DNA from: a virus
Reading direction: 5' to 3' (one strand)
Virus record (IMG/VR): IMGVR_UViG_3300025466_000023
Coordinates: 17,519 to 81,518 of that record
DNA length: 64,000 nt
Shown here piece by piece: positions 31,713-39,323 of this stretch. The position numbers and the translations under genes are program-made. A model generated the notes under the pieces. It did no database searches. It was not told where the DNA came from and saw only the letters and a program-made list of their open reading frames with translations. How positions within the stretch are numbered: position 1 is the first letter of the stretch; each line of letters starts with the position of its first letter.

Positions 31713-32198
31713 ATGGGAACACGCAGTCGTATCGCAGTAATGCATGGTGATGTTTGCAAAAGCGTTTATTGTCATTGGGATGGCTATCTCGAACACAACG
31801 GAGAGATCCTCGCACAGCACTATGATTCAACAAAGGCCAACAACTTGGTCGCGCTGGGGGATCTCAGTAGCCTACGAGCTGAGATTGGTGAGAAGCACGC
31901 CTTTAGTCGACTTGAAACACCAATGGATGACGAGGCCTACGAAAAGCTCTACGGCAACATGACCACGTTCTACGGACGTGATCGTGGCGAAGAAAACACT
32001 AGCTGGAAAGTAGCACATTCATTTGAAGAGTTCCTCGAGCAGGTTCACAACTGTGGTGCTGAGTTCTACTACGTGATGAAGGATGAAGTATGGTACGCTG
32101 GCGCTGTATATGAAACAGCCGGCGTAATTAAGGAAGGTCTTGTACCTCTCACAGAGGCTCTCAAGACAGTTAACGTGGAGGAGACTGTAAATGGGTAA
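31713..32198 (+). CDS. Conserved phage protein, 161 aa
   Basis: MGTRSRIAVMHGDVCKSVYC followed by HWDGYLEHNG is a recurrent phage early protein family of unknown function. SD AAGGAGC. It overlaps the next small gene by 8 nt. Confidence 0.8.
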   Translation: MGTRSRIAVMHGDVCKSVYCHWDGYLEHNGEILAQHYDSTKANNLVALGDLSSLRAEIGEKHAFSRLETPMDDEAYEKLYGNMTTFYGRDRGEENTSWKVAHSFEEFLEQVHNCGAEFYYVMKDEVWYAGAVYETAGVIKEGLVPLTEALKTVNVEETVNG

Positions 32199-32325
32199 CT
32201 TTATTCTAGGAGTATTGATCACGCTGGCCATTCTTTACCCTGCGGTAACCAAAGAGTGGTTTGGCAAGGCTGTAGACACAACTAATTCAGTAGCAACTAG
32301 CGTAATTAAGGAGAACACAAAATGA
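32191..32325 (+). CDS. Single-TM small protein, 44 aa
   Basis: MGNFILGVLITLAILYPAVT then KEWFGKAVDTTNSVATSVIK. One membrane helix and an amphipathic tail, resembling small conserved cyanophage membrane proteins. SD GGAGGAG, overlaps both neighbours (ATGA with the next). Confidence 0.68.
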   Translation: MGNFILGVLITLAILYPAVTKEWFGKAVDTTNSVATSVIKENTK

Positions 32326-32504
32326 GTAGATTTGCACAGACGTACGAAGATCCCGAGTACGAATACGAGAGTTCAGACGATGAATCCACGTGGCAGGATG
32401 TTGATACAGCGCCATTGGGTGAGATCGTCGACAACTGGGTACGCTTGACTGTGGCAGAAAAGCAACAGGAAGCATACAGTCCGTTCCAAACAAGCAACTC
32501 ATAG
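32322..32504 (+). CDS. Small acidic protein, 60 aa
   Basis: MSRFAQTYEDPEYEYESSDD, strongly acidic N-terminal half. SD AAGGAG. Last gene of its operon. No family. Confidence 0.62.
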   Translation: MSRFAQTYEDPEYEYESSDDESTWQDVDTAPLGEIVDNWVRLTVAEKQQEAYSPFQTSNS

Positions 32505-32507
32505 GGG

Positions 32508-32536
32508 TTGACATTTGGGCATTTTGGTAGTATACT
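32508..32536 (+). promoter_or_regulatory. Early promoter, no operator
   Basis: TTGACA (32508-32513), TATACT (32531-32536), 17-nt spacer without GGTWWAACC. Confidence 0.8.
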
Positions 32537-32591
32537 ATTAATAGTTAGAAATAGTTCTAACGTTTTTTAATCACACACACAGGAGTTTTAT

Positions 32592-32933
32592 ATGAGTAAT
32601 TTGTATTCACATGCAGGCGTTTCGTCTTACAATGGCGAGACCAAGGTTCGTTTCGCGAATGATGCGTTACGTGTCAAAGTACTTGCCAAGAACGGTCACA
32701 AGGACATCGATATCGTTGAGTTACGTGAGCCTATGACCAAGGAAGCCGCTGTAGCGTTCCTCTTGTCGATCAACTTCGACAATGGTAACAAGGTTGTACG
32801 TGCGGCCTTAGAAGCCGCGGCTGATAAGCGTGGCGTTGCTATTCCTGCAACTAAGCCAGCTAAAGCTGTCAAGGCCAAGGCAACTGCTGTTGCTGAAGCT
32901 GTTGTTGCTGAAGCAGAACCTGCATTGATGTAA
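32592..32933 (+). CDS. Ala/Lys-rich small protein, 113 aa
   Basis: N-terminal globular part (MSNLYSHAGVSSYNGETKVR) and a C-terminal AKAVKAKATAVAEAVVAEAE low-complexity tail resembling basic DNA-binding tails, although overall balanced by Glu. AGGAGT SD. TAATG coupling to the next gene. Function unknown. Confidence 0.65.
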   Translation: MSNLYSHAGVSSYNGETKVRFANDALRVKVLAKNGHKDIDIVELREPMTKEAAVAFLLSINFDNGNKVVRAALEAAADKRGVAIPATKPAKAVKAKATAVAEAVVAEAEPALM

Positions 32934-33136
32934 TGGAAGCGGTACGTGAAACTACCGATTGGGGCTCTAACAAGTGCGCTAATCACACGTACCTCCTGGA
33001 CGGTACAGCACTAGTCGGCTATATTAAAGCCAATGAAACTGTACCGTTCTTCTTCAAACAACCACTCAAGGGTTTCGATAAACGGTACAGAACCTTTGAA
33101 AAGCTAAAGACTAACCCGTTTAAGGAATATCTATGA
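32933..33136 (+). CDS. Small protein, 67 aa
   Basis: MEAVRETTDWGSNKCANHTY, basic C-terminus. Coupled to neighbours by TAATG and ATGA overlaps. No family. Confidence 0.6.
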   Translation: MEAVRETTDWGSNKCANHTYLLDGTALVGYIKANETVPFFFKQPLKGFDKRYRTFEKLKTNPFKEYL

Positions 33137-33330
33137 AAACCATTTTATCAATCATCGGGATCATTGCATTCGTCATCCTGATTATCATCATCGGGCCGCT
33201 GTTGACGATCTGGGCGTTTGATACCCTGTTCCCAGCACTAGCTATCCCATACACTATCTCTAATTGGTTCGCTGTCATCATCTTAGGAGCATTCTTCCGT
33301 GCAAATGTTTCGATCAAAAAGAAAGACTGA
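33133..33330 (+). CDS. Small membrane protein, 65 aa
   Basis: Two hydrophobic segments (ILSIIGIIAFVILIIIIGPL and WFAVIILGAFF), short Lys-rich C-terminus. Inner-membrane location expected. Confidence 0.66.
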   Translation: MKTILSIIGIIAFVILIIIIGPLLTIWAFDTLFPALAIPYTISNWFAVIILGAFFRANVSIKKKD

Positions 33331-33757
33331 ATACGTAACCCCAGAGATCTTCAAGGACTGGTCTAATTCGGGCCACGAGCTGGAGAATATAGGTTGCCGA
33401 CTTGATGCTGTCAGAGAAACGCTCGATAGGCTCTCAAAGAAAGATCTACCTGATGATCACTGGGCGATCAATCGCTGGAAGACCGTCGAATCCATCCTGA
33501 CACGCAAGTGGCAACACACAGTCAAGATGAAAGACGTCGGTCTCAGGCAGATCAAGCTCGCAGGCCGTGATTCGGGTCCCAAGATCCGATACGATTGGTG
33601 GGAACCTTCAGAAGAAGTAGCGGTCACGCTACCACTATTTGATGCATTCTACAGACTGATCACTGAAAGTTTTGGAATTCAGCAGGGTAGCCTAGAACGA
33701 GCTTGGCAAATGGCAAAACAAGAGCAATTGGAGAAAGCACGCCGCGGTTTGGCATAA
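33299..33757 (+). CDS. Hypothetical protein, 150-152 aa
   Basis: Either GTG at 33299 (AGGAG 9 nt upstream) or ATG at 33305 (MFRSKRKTEYVTPEIFKDWS). The basic helical protein ends in KQEQLEKARRGLA. Overlaps the membrane-protein gene. No recognised domain. Confidence 0.65.
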   Translation: MQMFRSKRKTEYVTPEIFKDWSNSGHELENIGCRLDAVRETLDRLSKKDLPDDHWAINRWKTVESILTRKWQHTVKMKDVGLRQIKLAGRDSGPKIRYDWWEPSEEVAVTLPLFDAFYRLITESFGIQQGSLERAWQMAKQEQLEKARRGLA

Positions 33758-33764
33758 TTAACCG

Positions 33765-33793
33765 TTGACATTTAGAATGTGTTCATTTACAAT
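33765..33793 (+). promoter_or_regulatory. Early promoter for HTH gene
   Basis: TTGACA (33765-33770) and TACAAT (33788-33793), 17 nt apart, no operator. Confidence 0.7.
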
Positions 33794-33842
33794 AGTACTA
33801 CGTTGGTAGTAACCAACAATACACATTAAGAGGATTATAATA

Positions 33843-34112
33843 ATGAAACGTATTAACTTAGAAACTAAAACAGGTAAGGTTTTTTCAATGTTGCAAGCTG
33901 GTCAAAAGTTGACAGCTAGCCAAGCTAAGAAGCATGGTATTGGTAATTTGGCCGCAGAAGCATCACGTCTTCGCCAAGCTGGTTACGCAGTCTACGCTAA
34001 CTCACGCAAGGCTAACAACGGCGTTGAAGTTACAGAATATGAGTTGGGTAAGCCATCACGTGAGATCGTAGCCTTGGGTTACAAAGCTCGCGCAATGGGC
34101 ATCACGCTCTAA
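33843..34112 (+). CDS. Helix-turn-helix DNA-binding protein, 89 aa
   Basis: TGKVFSMLQAGQKLTASQAK, then HGIGNLAAEASRLRQAGYAV fits the phage winged HTH type (HTH_39-like), followed by a wing-like EVTEYELGKPSRE. Likely a transcriptional regulator. It is the only clear HTH protein among the early genes, and its own promoter lacks the GGTWWAACC element, making it a candidate ligand for that operator (inference). Confidence 0.75.
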   Translation: MKRINLETKTGKVFSMLQAGQKLTASQAKKHGIGNLAAEASRLRQAGYAVYANSRKANNGVEVTEYELGKPSREIVALGYKARAMGITL

Positions 34113-34166
34113 ACGAGTCGCGACAGCGACATTCGCTCCAAGTCCGGGGGTAGTGTCCCGGCATCC

Positions 34167-34205
34167 GAACCCTAGCCTATCGTGAGATAGGCCGGGGTTC
34201 ACCTT
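34167..34205 (+). terminator. Intrinsic terminator
   Basis: GAACCC-TA-GCCTATC, GTGA loop, GATAGGC-CG-GGGTTC, then ACCTTTTG. Stable stem after the HTH gene. An additional CCGGGG/CCCCGG-like hairpin lies just upstream near 34145-34160. Confidence 0.65.
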
Positions 34206-34234
34206 TTGTGGCTAAAATACAACACCAAAAGAGG

Positions 34235-34263
34235 TTGACATTTGGTTAAACCGAAGGTATAAT
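34235..34263 (+). promoter_or_regulatory. Early promoter with spacer operator
   Basis: TTGACA-TTTGGTTAAACCGAAGG-TATAAT. Confidence 0.86.
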
Positions 34264-34293
34264 GTACACATACACTAACAAAACGGAGCAGAA

Positions 34294-34635
34294 ATGAAAT
34301 TACACATCGTAACGCAGTACATGGAGAACTATGGTGCCCACGATTGGGATGGCGAGGGTGAGTGCCCACAACGTTGGAAGTTCAAGGGCGGTGAGGACTA
34401 TTTCTATCAGTTGGGCGCAGTAGAACCATCCGCTGAACACGTCGAAGAACTAGTCTTCGCTCTACGTGGTCAGATCGAGTGGGATGACCTGGGATCTCGT
34501 CAGTACATCACCGGCTACGGCCTTGTGGAAGATTCATTCATGACCGAGTTCGAGAAGAGCCAGCTGGAGTATGAAGGGGAGATCACCTACCCTGCCAAGC
34601 GATTAACCCTAGAGGTTGACAGGGCTTTGATTTGA
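34294..34635 (+). CDS. Conserved phage hypothetical, 113 aa
   Basis: MKLHIVTQYMENYGAHDWDG with ECPQRWKFKGG resembles an early protein family common in cyanophages. Acidic. SD CGGAGC. Its end contains the next promoter's -35. Confidence 0.72.
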   Translation: MKLHIVTQYMENYGAHDWDGEGECPQRWKFKGGEDYFYQLGAVEPSAEHVEELVFALRGQIEWDDLGSRQYITGYGLVEDSFMTEFEKSQLEYEGEITYPAKRLTLEVDRALI

Positions 34636-34644
34636 AGCTATACT
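34616..34644 (+). promoter_or_regulatory. Early promoter overlapping gene end
   Basis: TTGACA (34616-34621), TATACT (34639-34644), 17 nt, no operator. Confidence 0.78.
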
Positions 34645-34674
34645 ACACAGACACTAACAACTTAGGAGCAACAG

Positions 34675-34758
34675 ATGTCAACAACAGCGATCATAATAGC
34701 AACATTCGTAGTTACAGCGATCTTCGCATTCAAATGCTGGTTAATCACTAAACTCTAA
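34675..34758 (+). CDS. Single-TM microprotein, 27 aa
   Basis: Encodes MSTTAIIIATFVVTAIFAFK then CWLITKL. One membrane helix with a short basic end. SD TTAGGAGC and a dedicated promoter support expression. Confidence 0.6.
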   Translation: MSTTAIIIATFVVTAIFAFKCWLITKL

Positions 34759-34767
34759 GGAGCACAT

Positions 34768-34980
34768 ATGAAAGTTATCGTTACTACCACCCTAAACCAA
34801 GAGTTGGAAGTACCTGACAACTGGGATCGATTGGATGTGTTTGATTTCCTAGCTGAATGCCAGAGTTTTCGCACAGCGTTCCAGGGAGTTTCTAACGAAG
34901 ATCAAACAGCTCGTATCGTCGACCTCCACGTGGTAACCGAAGAAGTCCTAGAGCTGGGAGAAGAAGCATTTGACGATTAG
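34768..34980 (+). CDS. Small acidic protein, 70 aa
   Basis: MKVIVTTTLNQELEVPDNWD, ending EEVLELGEEAFDD. SD AAGGAGC. Same leader type; function unknown. Confidence 0.65.
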   Translation: MKVIVTTTLNQELEVPDNWDRLDVFDFLAECQSFRTAFQGVSNEDQTARIVDLHVVTEEVLELGEEAFDD

Positions 34981-34983
34981 GGG

Positions 34984-35012
34984 TTGACAACTGGTAAAAC
35001 CTGTAGTATACT
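34984..35012 (+). promoter_or_regulatory. Early promoter with spacer operator
   Basis: TTGACA-ACTGGTAAAACCTGTAG-TATACT. Confidence 0.87.
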
Positions 35013-35041
35013 ACACAAACACTGAAACTAAAGGAGCAGAA

Positions 35042-35359
35042 ATGAAAGAACTAGAAACTAAATCAGCAGGCTATTTCGCAGTAGCCGCGGCAATTGATGC
35101 ACAGCGCCGCAATTCAAACAACAAGAGCTCATACACGCAAGAACAGATTCGCCAGGCTGTTACAGCTCGCGACTTGTTAGACACAGCGTTTTCTTACTCA
35201 AAGCTCTACATTAACTATCGCAAGAAGTTTATCGCTATCAAAGCAGAAGGTGCCCGTGCTAAAGATGCACTAGCTCGTGAGGTTGTTAAACTGTTTGAGA
35301 GCAACGGCTACGGTGTTGTATCTACGCCACAGGGCATGATCGTCCGTATTGACAAGTAA
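35042..35359 (+). CDS. Small basic early protein, 105 aa
   Basis: MKELETKSAGYFAVAAAIDA with a basic helical middle (YTQEQIRQAVTARDLL, YINYRKKFIAIKAEGARAKD). SD AAAGGAGC. Possible nucleic-acid binding by charge only. Confidence 0.65.
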   Translation: MKELETKSAGYFAVAAAIDAQRRNSNNKSSYTQEQIRQAVTARDLLDTAFSYSKLYINYRKKFIAIKAEGARAKDALAREVVKLFESNGYGVVSTPQGMIVRIDK

Positions 35360-35377
35360 GGTAAAACCTGTTATACT
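35349..35377 (+). promoter_or_regulatory. Early promoter with shifted operator
   Basis: TTGACA-AGTAAGGTAAAACCTGT-TATACT. The -35 is formed by the last codons and stop of the preceding gene, and GGTAAAACC sits 2 nt nearer the -10 than elsewhere. Confidence 0.8.
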
Positions 35378-35406
35378 ACACAAACACTGAAACTAAAGGA
35401 GCAACT

Positions 35407-35502
35407 ATGCAAGACGTTTTATACTTTCTTTATATGACACAAGAGCTTTGGATCTTCCTAGCTATTCTTTTAACAGCAATCATCATCGTCGAAGGAGTTT
35501 GA
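35407..35502 (+). CDS. Single-TM microprotein, 31 aa
   Basis: Encodes MQDVLYFLYMTQELWIFLAI then LLTAIIIVEGV. SD AAAGGAGC and its own promoter. Membrane helix predicted by eye. Confidence 0.6.
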   Translation: MQDVLYFLYMTQELWIFLAILLTAIIIVEGV

Positions 35503-35503
35503 T

Positions 35504-35848
35504 ATGAAGGGTTTCTCTAAAGAGCAGATCATTTCTGCAGTTCAAGGTGCTATCCAAGAGGCTCAGATCGCGGCACGCCAGGTCTATGCCCAGGTGGGTG
35601 AACGTGATGCCTGTGGCTTTGGTTGGGTTGAGATCTATGTGGGTCGCACCAACTCTAAAGAAGCTAAGGCACTGATCGAAGCTGGCTTCCGCAAGGACTA
35701 CAAGCCTAAGTGCCTTACATTCTGGGATCCAGCGGGTCTTGGCACACAGAGCGTGAGCGTCAAAGAAGCGGGAGCAGAAGCCTTTGCTCGTTACTTTAAG
35801 GCCATGTTCCCCGAGGCCAAGATCTACGGTTGTAGCAGATTGGATTGA
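35504..35848 (+). CDS. Conserved phage hypothetical, 114 aa
   Basis: MKGFSKEQIISAVQGAIQEA, then CGFGWVEIYVGRTNSKEAKA. Alpha/beta fold likely. SD GAAGGAG in the previous gene. Function unknown. Confidence 0.7.
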   Translation: MKGFSKEQIISAVQGAIQEAQIAARQVYAQVGERDACGFGWVEIYVGRTNSKEAKALIEAGFRKDYKPKCLTFWDPAGLGTQSVSVKEAGAEAFARYFKAMFPEAKIYGCSRLD

Positions 35849-35875
35849 TGTTGTAAAAATACAACGGGGAGTTGG

Positions 35876-35904
35876 TTGACAAGGCCAACTTTCCCCAGTA
35901 TAAT
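35876..35904 (+). promoter_or_regulatory. Early promoter, no operator
   Basis: TTGACA (35876-35881), spacer ending CCCAG, TATAAT (35899-35904). Confidence 0.82.
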
Positions 35905-35931
35905 ACACACATACACTACAAAGGAGCGACA

Positions 35932-36636
35932 ATGTTCAAGTTACTGTCTACAGCAAATCCCAAGATCCAAAAGGGTACAGCAAAAGGTTATCTGTCATTT
36001 ATTCTGCACCTTGCGCCAGCAGACTTGAGCGGTCGTGAAGTATGCCCTAAGCGTACAGCTGGTTGCACGGCGGCCTGTCTCAATACAGCGGGCAGAGGTG
36101 GTATGTTCAAGCGCGGTGAAACAACTAACGTGATACAGCAGGCTCGTATACGCAAGACCCAATTGTTCTTCGCAGACAGAACCACATTCTTTAACTATCT
36201 CACGCAAGATATCCAAAAGGCTCTATCAATGGCCAAGAAGCTGGGACTCAAGCCCGTGTTCCGCTTGAATGGAACTAGTGACTTGAGCTGGGAGAAATAT
36301 ACCATAGCAGACACTGGCTTGAACATCTTTGAAATGTTCCCAGAAGTACAGTTCTATGACTATACCAAAGTACTTGGGCGCAAGGTCAAGGACATTAATA
36401 ACTATCACCTTACATTCAGCAGAGCAGACGGCAATGCCGCAGATGTTCCCAAAGCGGTTGCTCAGGGCATGAACGTAGCAGTGGTCTACGACGAGATCCC
36501 CGAGAATGTATTCTCAGCGGACGAAGATGACTTGCGCTTCTTGGATCCCAAGGTAGGCGTCATCGGACTCAAAGCCAAAGGTCGTGCCAAGAAGGACACT
36601 ACAGGTTTCGTAATCCGCATCAAGGTCTTAGCATGA
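35932..36636 (+). CDS. GP88-family phage protein, 234 aa
   Basis: ATG 35932 (MFKLLSTANPKIQKGTAKGY) behind SD AAAGGAGC. Motifs VCPKRTAGCTAACLNTAGRG, RIRKTQLFF, VFRLNGTSDLSWEKY and VQFYDYTKVLGRK are typical of the gp88-like family found in many phages. The cysteine cluster suggests metal binding. Biochemical function is unknown. ATGA overlap with the next gene. Confidence 0.82.
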   Translation: MFKLLSTANPKIQKGTAKGYLSFILHLAPADLSGREVCPKRTAGCTAACLNTAGRGGMFKRGETTNVIQQARIRKTQLFFADRTTFFNYLTQDIQKALSMAKKLGLKPVFRLNGTSDLSWEKYTIADTGLNIFEMFPEVQFYDYTKVLGRKVKDINNYHLTFSRADGNAADVPKAVAQGMNVAVVYDEIPENVFSADEDDLRFLDPKVGVIGLKAKGRAKKDTTGFVIRIKVLA

Positions 36637-36854
36637 TAGAGATCAACGGACTAACCCAACGGCAACGCAAGATCGCAGACGTGCTTTGGATGATGAATGG
36701 CCGGGAGGCCGTTCTCAGCTTTATCAACAGTCTAGAAGCTGATACCAAGCGAGATGCTGAAGTAGTGCTCAACATGATGGTCGCGGCCGTCATGGATGAG
36801 ATCGAAACTGTGGAGCCAGAAACACAAGAACTCATTGACAAATTCCGAAACTGA
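36633..36854 (+). CDS. Conserved small phage protein, 73 aa
   Basis: MIEINGLTQRQRKIADVLWM, helical; resembles small proteins found beside phage AAA genes. Coupled to GP88-like gene. The next promoter's -35 lies inside its C-terminus. Confidence 0.7.
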   Translation: MIEINGLTQRQRKIADVLWMMNGREAVLSFINSLEADTKRDAEVVLNMMVAAVMDEIETVEPETQELIDKFRN

Positions 36855-36863
36855 CAGTATAAT
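36835..36863 (+). promoter_or_regulatory. Early promoter for AAA gene
   Basis: TTGACA (36835-36840), TATAAT (36858-36863), 17 nt. Confidence 0.8.
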
Positions 36864-36893
36864 ACACATTTACACACTAAGAAAGGTAATTTA

Positions 36894-37760
36894 ATGGCCA
36901 AGGCAAAACCCTCGCTAGTTTCTAGTTTACTAGAGTTCGATCAAGAAGCTATCCGTGCCAACGAAATGGCTGTAGCACAGGAGTCAGACGAAGAGATCGT
37001 AGAGCGTCTCAGAGAACGTTTCCAGATCCTAACAGACATGACCCGCGCTGTTCGCAAAGGTGATGTACGTGCTATGATCGTATCAGGCCCCCCAGGAGTT
37101 GGTAAAAGCTTCGGAGTCGAAGAAGTACTGCAGAAGGACGGTATCTTCGATGTACTAGGTGAACGCAAGCCCAAGTATGAGATCGTCAAAGGCGCTATGA
37201 GTGCCATTGGACTTTACGCCAAACTCTACGAGTTCTCAGATGCTAACCACGTGCTAGTGTTCGATGACTGTGACTCAATCCTGATGGAAGATCTTAGCCT
37301 GAACATTCTCAAGGGCGCATTAGACAGCAGTAAGAAGCGTTTCATCTCATGGAACACTGACTCACGTTTACTACGTAGTGAAGGCATTCCAGATCGTTTC
37401 GAGTTCAAGGGTGCGGCTATCTTTATTACCAATATCAAGTTCGAGCACGTCAAGAGCAAGCGACTGAGAGATCACTTGGATGCATTGGAAAGCCGTTGCC
37501 ACTATATCGATCTGCAGATGGATACCACACGTGAGAAGATACTCAGGATCAAGCAGATCGTCAACGACGGCATGTTGGATGCACACGAGTTCGAAGAGCC
37601 AGAGATCGCCAAGGATGACATCGTCAAGTTCATCACAGACAACAAGGACAAGTTACGTGAGCTGAGCCTGCGCATGGTGCTCAAGCTAGCAGACTTGAAG
37701 AAGAGCTTTCCAGCCAACTGGACAGCTATGGCACGTACAACCTGCATGCGGAGAACATAA
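36894..37760 (+). CDS. AAA+ ATPase, 288 aa
   Basis: Walker A GPPGVGKS at 65-72, Walker B VLVFDDCDS at 119-127, sensor-like AAIFITNIKF, then a helical C-terminal region. A short helical N-terminus precedes it. Similar stand-alone AAA proteins are common in phages. It probably remodels a protein complex, target unknown. SD AAAGG; TAATG coupling to the next gene. Confidence 0.85.
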   Translation: MAKAKPSLVSSLLEFDQEAIRANEMAVAQESDEEIVERLRERFQILTDMTRAVRKGDVRAMIVSGPPGVGKSFGVEEVLQKDGIFDVLGERKPKYEIVKGAMSAIGLYAKLYEFSDANHVLVFDDCDSILMEDLSLNILKGALDSSKKRFISWNTDSRLLRSEGIPDRFEFKGAAIFITNIKFEHVKSKRLRDHLDALESRCHYIDLQMDTTREKILRIKQIVNDGMLDAHEFEEPEIAKDDIVKFITDNKDKLRELSLRMVLKLADLKKSFPANWTAMARTTCMRRT

Positions 37761-38053
37761 TGGCACGCTCGGATGCAGACTACATCACGCTCAAGGCCCT
37801 AGGCTGTCATTGGCTAGGCCCTGAGTACGATAGCCGTAGGCACATGGGCCCTACACCCTACTGTGGATGCAAGACTCTAGTGCCAGGCACGCTCTACTGC
37901 ACAGAGCATTACCCGCAGATGTATCAAAAGGGTAGCGCACTACGCAAGCGCCACAAGGACATACGCAGGGCAGAAGCTGTATGGGACATCGAAAGCCTAT
38001 TCCATGAAGCTGTAGCCGAGCTGGAAGCAGAAGGTGAAAACATCCTAGATTGA
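37760..38053 (+). CDS. Zinc-site protein, GcrA-like C-terminus pattern, 97 aa
   Basis: LGCHWLGPEY, then YCGCKTLVPGTLYCTEHYPQ resembles the Cys/His pattern of GcrA-type regulators (CxW, CG, YCxxH). The remainder is a basic helix and an acidic tail. May bind DNA or RNA polymerase, but this rests on a short motif. Followed by a terminator. Confidence 0.6.
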   Translation: MARSDADYITLKALGCHWLGPEYDSRRHMGPTPYCGCKTLVPGTLYCTEHYPQMYQKGSALRKRHKDIRRAEAVWDIESLFHEAVAELEAEGENILD

Positions 38054-38060
38054 CAGCTCA

Positions 38061-38130
38061 AAAGCATGCTTAGGAGGCCGGTGGTACTACCAGGGGGTGG
38101 CCGGTCATGTAAGCATGCTTTGTTGTTTTT
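38061..38130 (+). terminator. Long hairpin terminator of the early block
   Basis: AAAGCATGCTTA (38061-38072) is perfectly complementary to TAAGCATGCTTT (38110-38121), with a nested GGCCGG/CCGG-rich inner part, then GTTGTTTTT. Confidence 0.72.
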
Positions 38131-38277
38131 GCGCAACAGCGCATGCCAAAAATACCCCACCAGTTAGATGGGATCACCAGGGGTTTGGTTCTCCAGGACC
38201 TGGATTTTTTGCACCCAATTTTTTTTACCACTAGCCTTGAAATCTTCAAATTAAAAAATTTGCGCAGAAAATTTTTA

Positions 38278-38306
38278 TTGACTGCGCATGCGGTCTCTGT
38301 TATAAT
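38278..38306 (+). promoter_or_regulatory. Early promoter
   Basis: TTGACT (38278-38283), TATAAT (38301-38306), 17 nt. The ATG at 38313 coincides with the expected +1. Confidence 0.78.
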
Positions 38307-38312
38307 ATAGCT

Positions 38313-38390
38313 ATGATCAATCCCTTACCCGAACGGCCCATTACACCCGAAGAGCTAGAAGCTTTTCTACAGTGGCTTATGAGTCATTAG
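38313..38390 (+). CDS. Leaderless microprotein, 25 aa
   Basis: Encodes MINPLPERPITPEELEAFLQ then WLMSH. No SD; the ATG sits where transcription should start. Expression depends on leaderless initiation. Next gene begins right after its stop. Confidence 0.48.
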   Translation: MINPLPERPITPEELEAFLQWLMSH

Positions 38391-38391
38391 C

Positions 38392-38601
38392 GTGGATCAT
38401 CACACTATACTAGCTAGGATCATCGGTTGTTTACTCAGCTTACTAGATGCGGCCAATCTACGCAATCGTGCTTATCTAGCTGAACAGCGAGTAGCCACTC
38501 TAGAACTAGCCATAGAAGACATAGCTCGTATCAATAGTCGCAGTCCCACGCCCAATCCCTTGATCACTCAAATAGCTTCCCGCATACAATCTAGTAAATA
38601 A
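38392..38601 (+). CDS. Small helical protein, 69 aa
   Basis: GTG start directly after the TAG of the 25-aa gene. A coiled-coil-like stretch (LLDAANLRNRAYLAEQRVAT). Unknown. Confidence 0.5.
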   Translation: MDHHTILARIIGCLLSLLDAANLRNRAYLAEQRVATLELAIEDIARINSRSPTPNPLITQIASRIQSSK

Positions 38602-38605
38602 CTGC

Positions 38606-38791
38606 ATGTCTGCAGAATCACTAGTATCAAGACTCATGCAATACAGCCATCAGCTACATCCACAGTACTCGCGTGAACAGCACTGGGCTTGGATATCTAG
38701 TGTTCTTGCCAGTCTAGTACTAGAAAAGAATCATATGGACAACATAGTCTTAGCTAGGCTTAATGCTAGACTTGACAGCTTGTTGAGTTAA
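38606..38791 (+). CDS. Small helical protein, 61 aa
   Basis: MSAESLVSRLMQYSHQLHPQ; helical, no SD obvious. Follows the previous stop by 4 nt, so translation may be coupled. Confidence 0.5.
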   Translation: MSAESLVSRLMQYSHQLHPQYSREQHWAWISSVLASLVLEKNHMDNIVLARLNARLDSLLS

Positions 38792-38803
38792 ATTAGTTAA
38801 ATT

Positions 38804-39022
38804 ATGCTACAGTACTATATACTAACACTATCACCTAGAGCCAGAGAAGTCTTTGCTTGGATACATGATAACAGTATCACGTGTGAAGTGCATCTCAATC
38901 GCACACGTTTTTGGCTCGATCCTGATACCAAGCTATACACAGAGTTTGCCATTCGTTTTGCTGACTCTTGTCCTGAAGTTTTAGAATCTCCAGATGACTA
39001 CGGTTTAGGCCATTATCCCTAG
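38804..39022 (+). CDS. Small protein, 72 aa
   Basis: MLQYYILTLSPRAREVFAWI, followed by CEVHLNRTRFWLDPDTK. Alpha/beta composition looks real, but no family is recognised. Confidence 0.5.
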   Translation: MLQYYILTLSPRAREVFAWIHDNSITCEVHLNRTRFWLDPDTKLYTEFAIRFADSCPEVLESPDDYGLGHYP

Positions 39023-39054
39023 CGTTTTTGTTATTGATTTTAAATATCTATACT

Positions 39055-39315
39055 GTGCGCACTAGATATCTACCTGATCTACACCCATTTGAACACATAG
39101 CTTCAGCACCATGGCCCTTGTCGCGGGATCAGGCACAGCAGTTGGATTGGGTCAACAGCGTTACTATACTAGAAGCTTGGCTGACTCAGTATGTGGGCGC
39201 ACACTACTCACATTGGGCCTATCACAATGCTGGTTGGGGACTACAACCAGGATACTGTAGCATAGCATTCCGTCGAGCACCAGATCGTACCTTGTTCCTA
39301 CTGCGCTGGACATAA
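39055..39315 (+). CDS. Small Trp-rich protein, 86 aa
   Basis: I take GTG 39055 (RTRYLPDLHPFEHIAS), 8 nt after a TTAAATA box (39040-39046). An upstream in-frame TTG at 39028 is less likely. Rich in Trp, His and Tyr (YSHWAYHNAGWGLQPGYC). Unknown. Confidence 0.48.
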   Translation: MRTRYLPDLHPFEHIASAPWPLSRDQAQQLDWVNSVTILEAWLTQYVGAHYSHWAYHNAGWGLQPGYCSIAFRRAPDRTLFLLRWT

Positions 39316-39323
39316 GTACCTGC

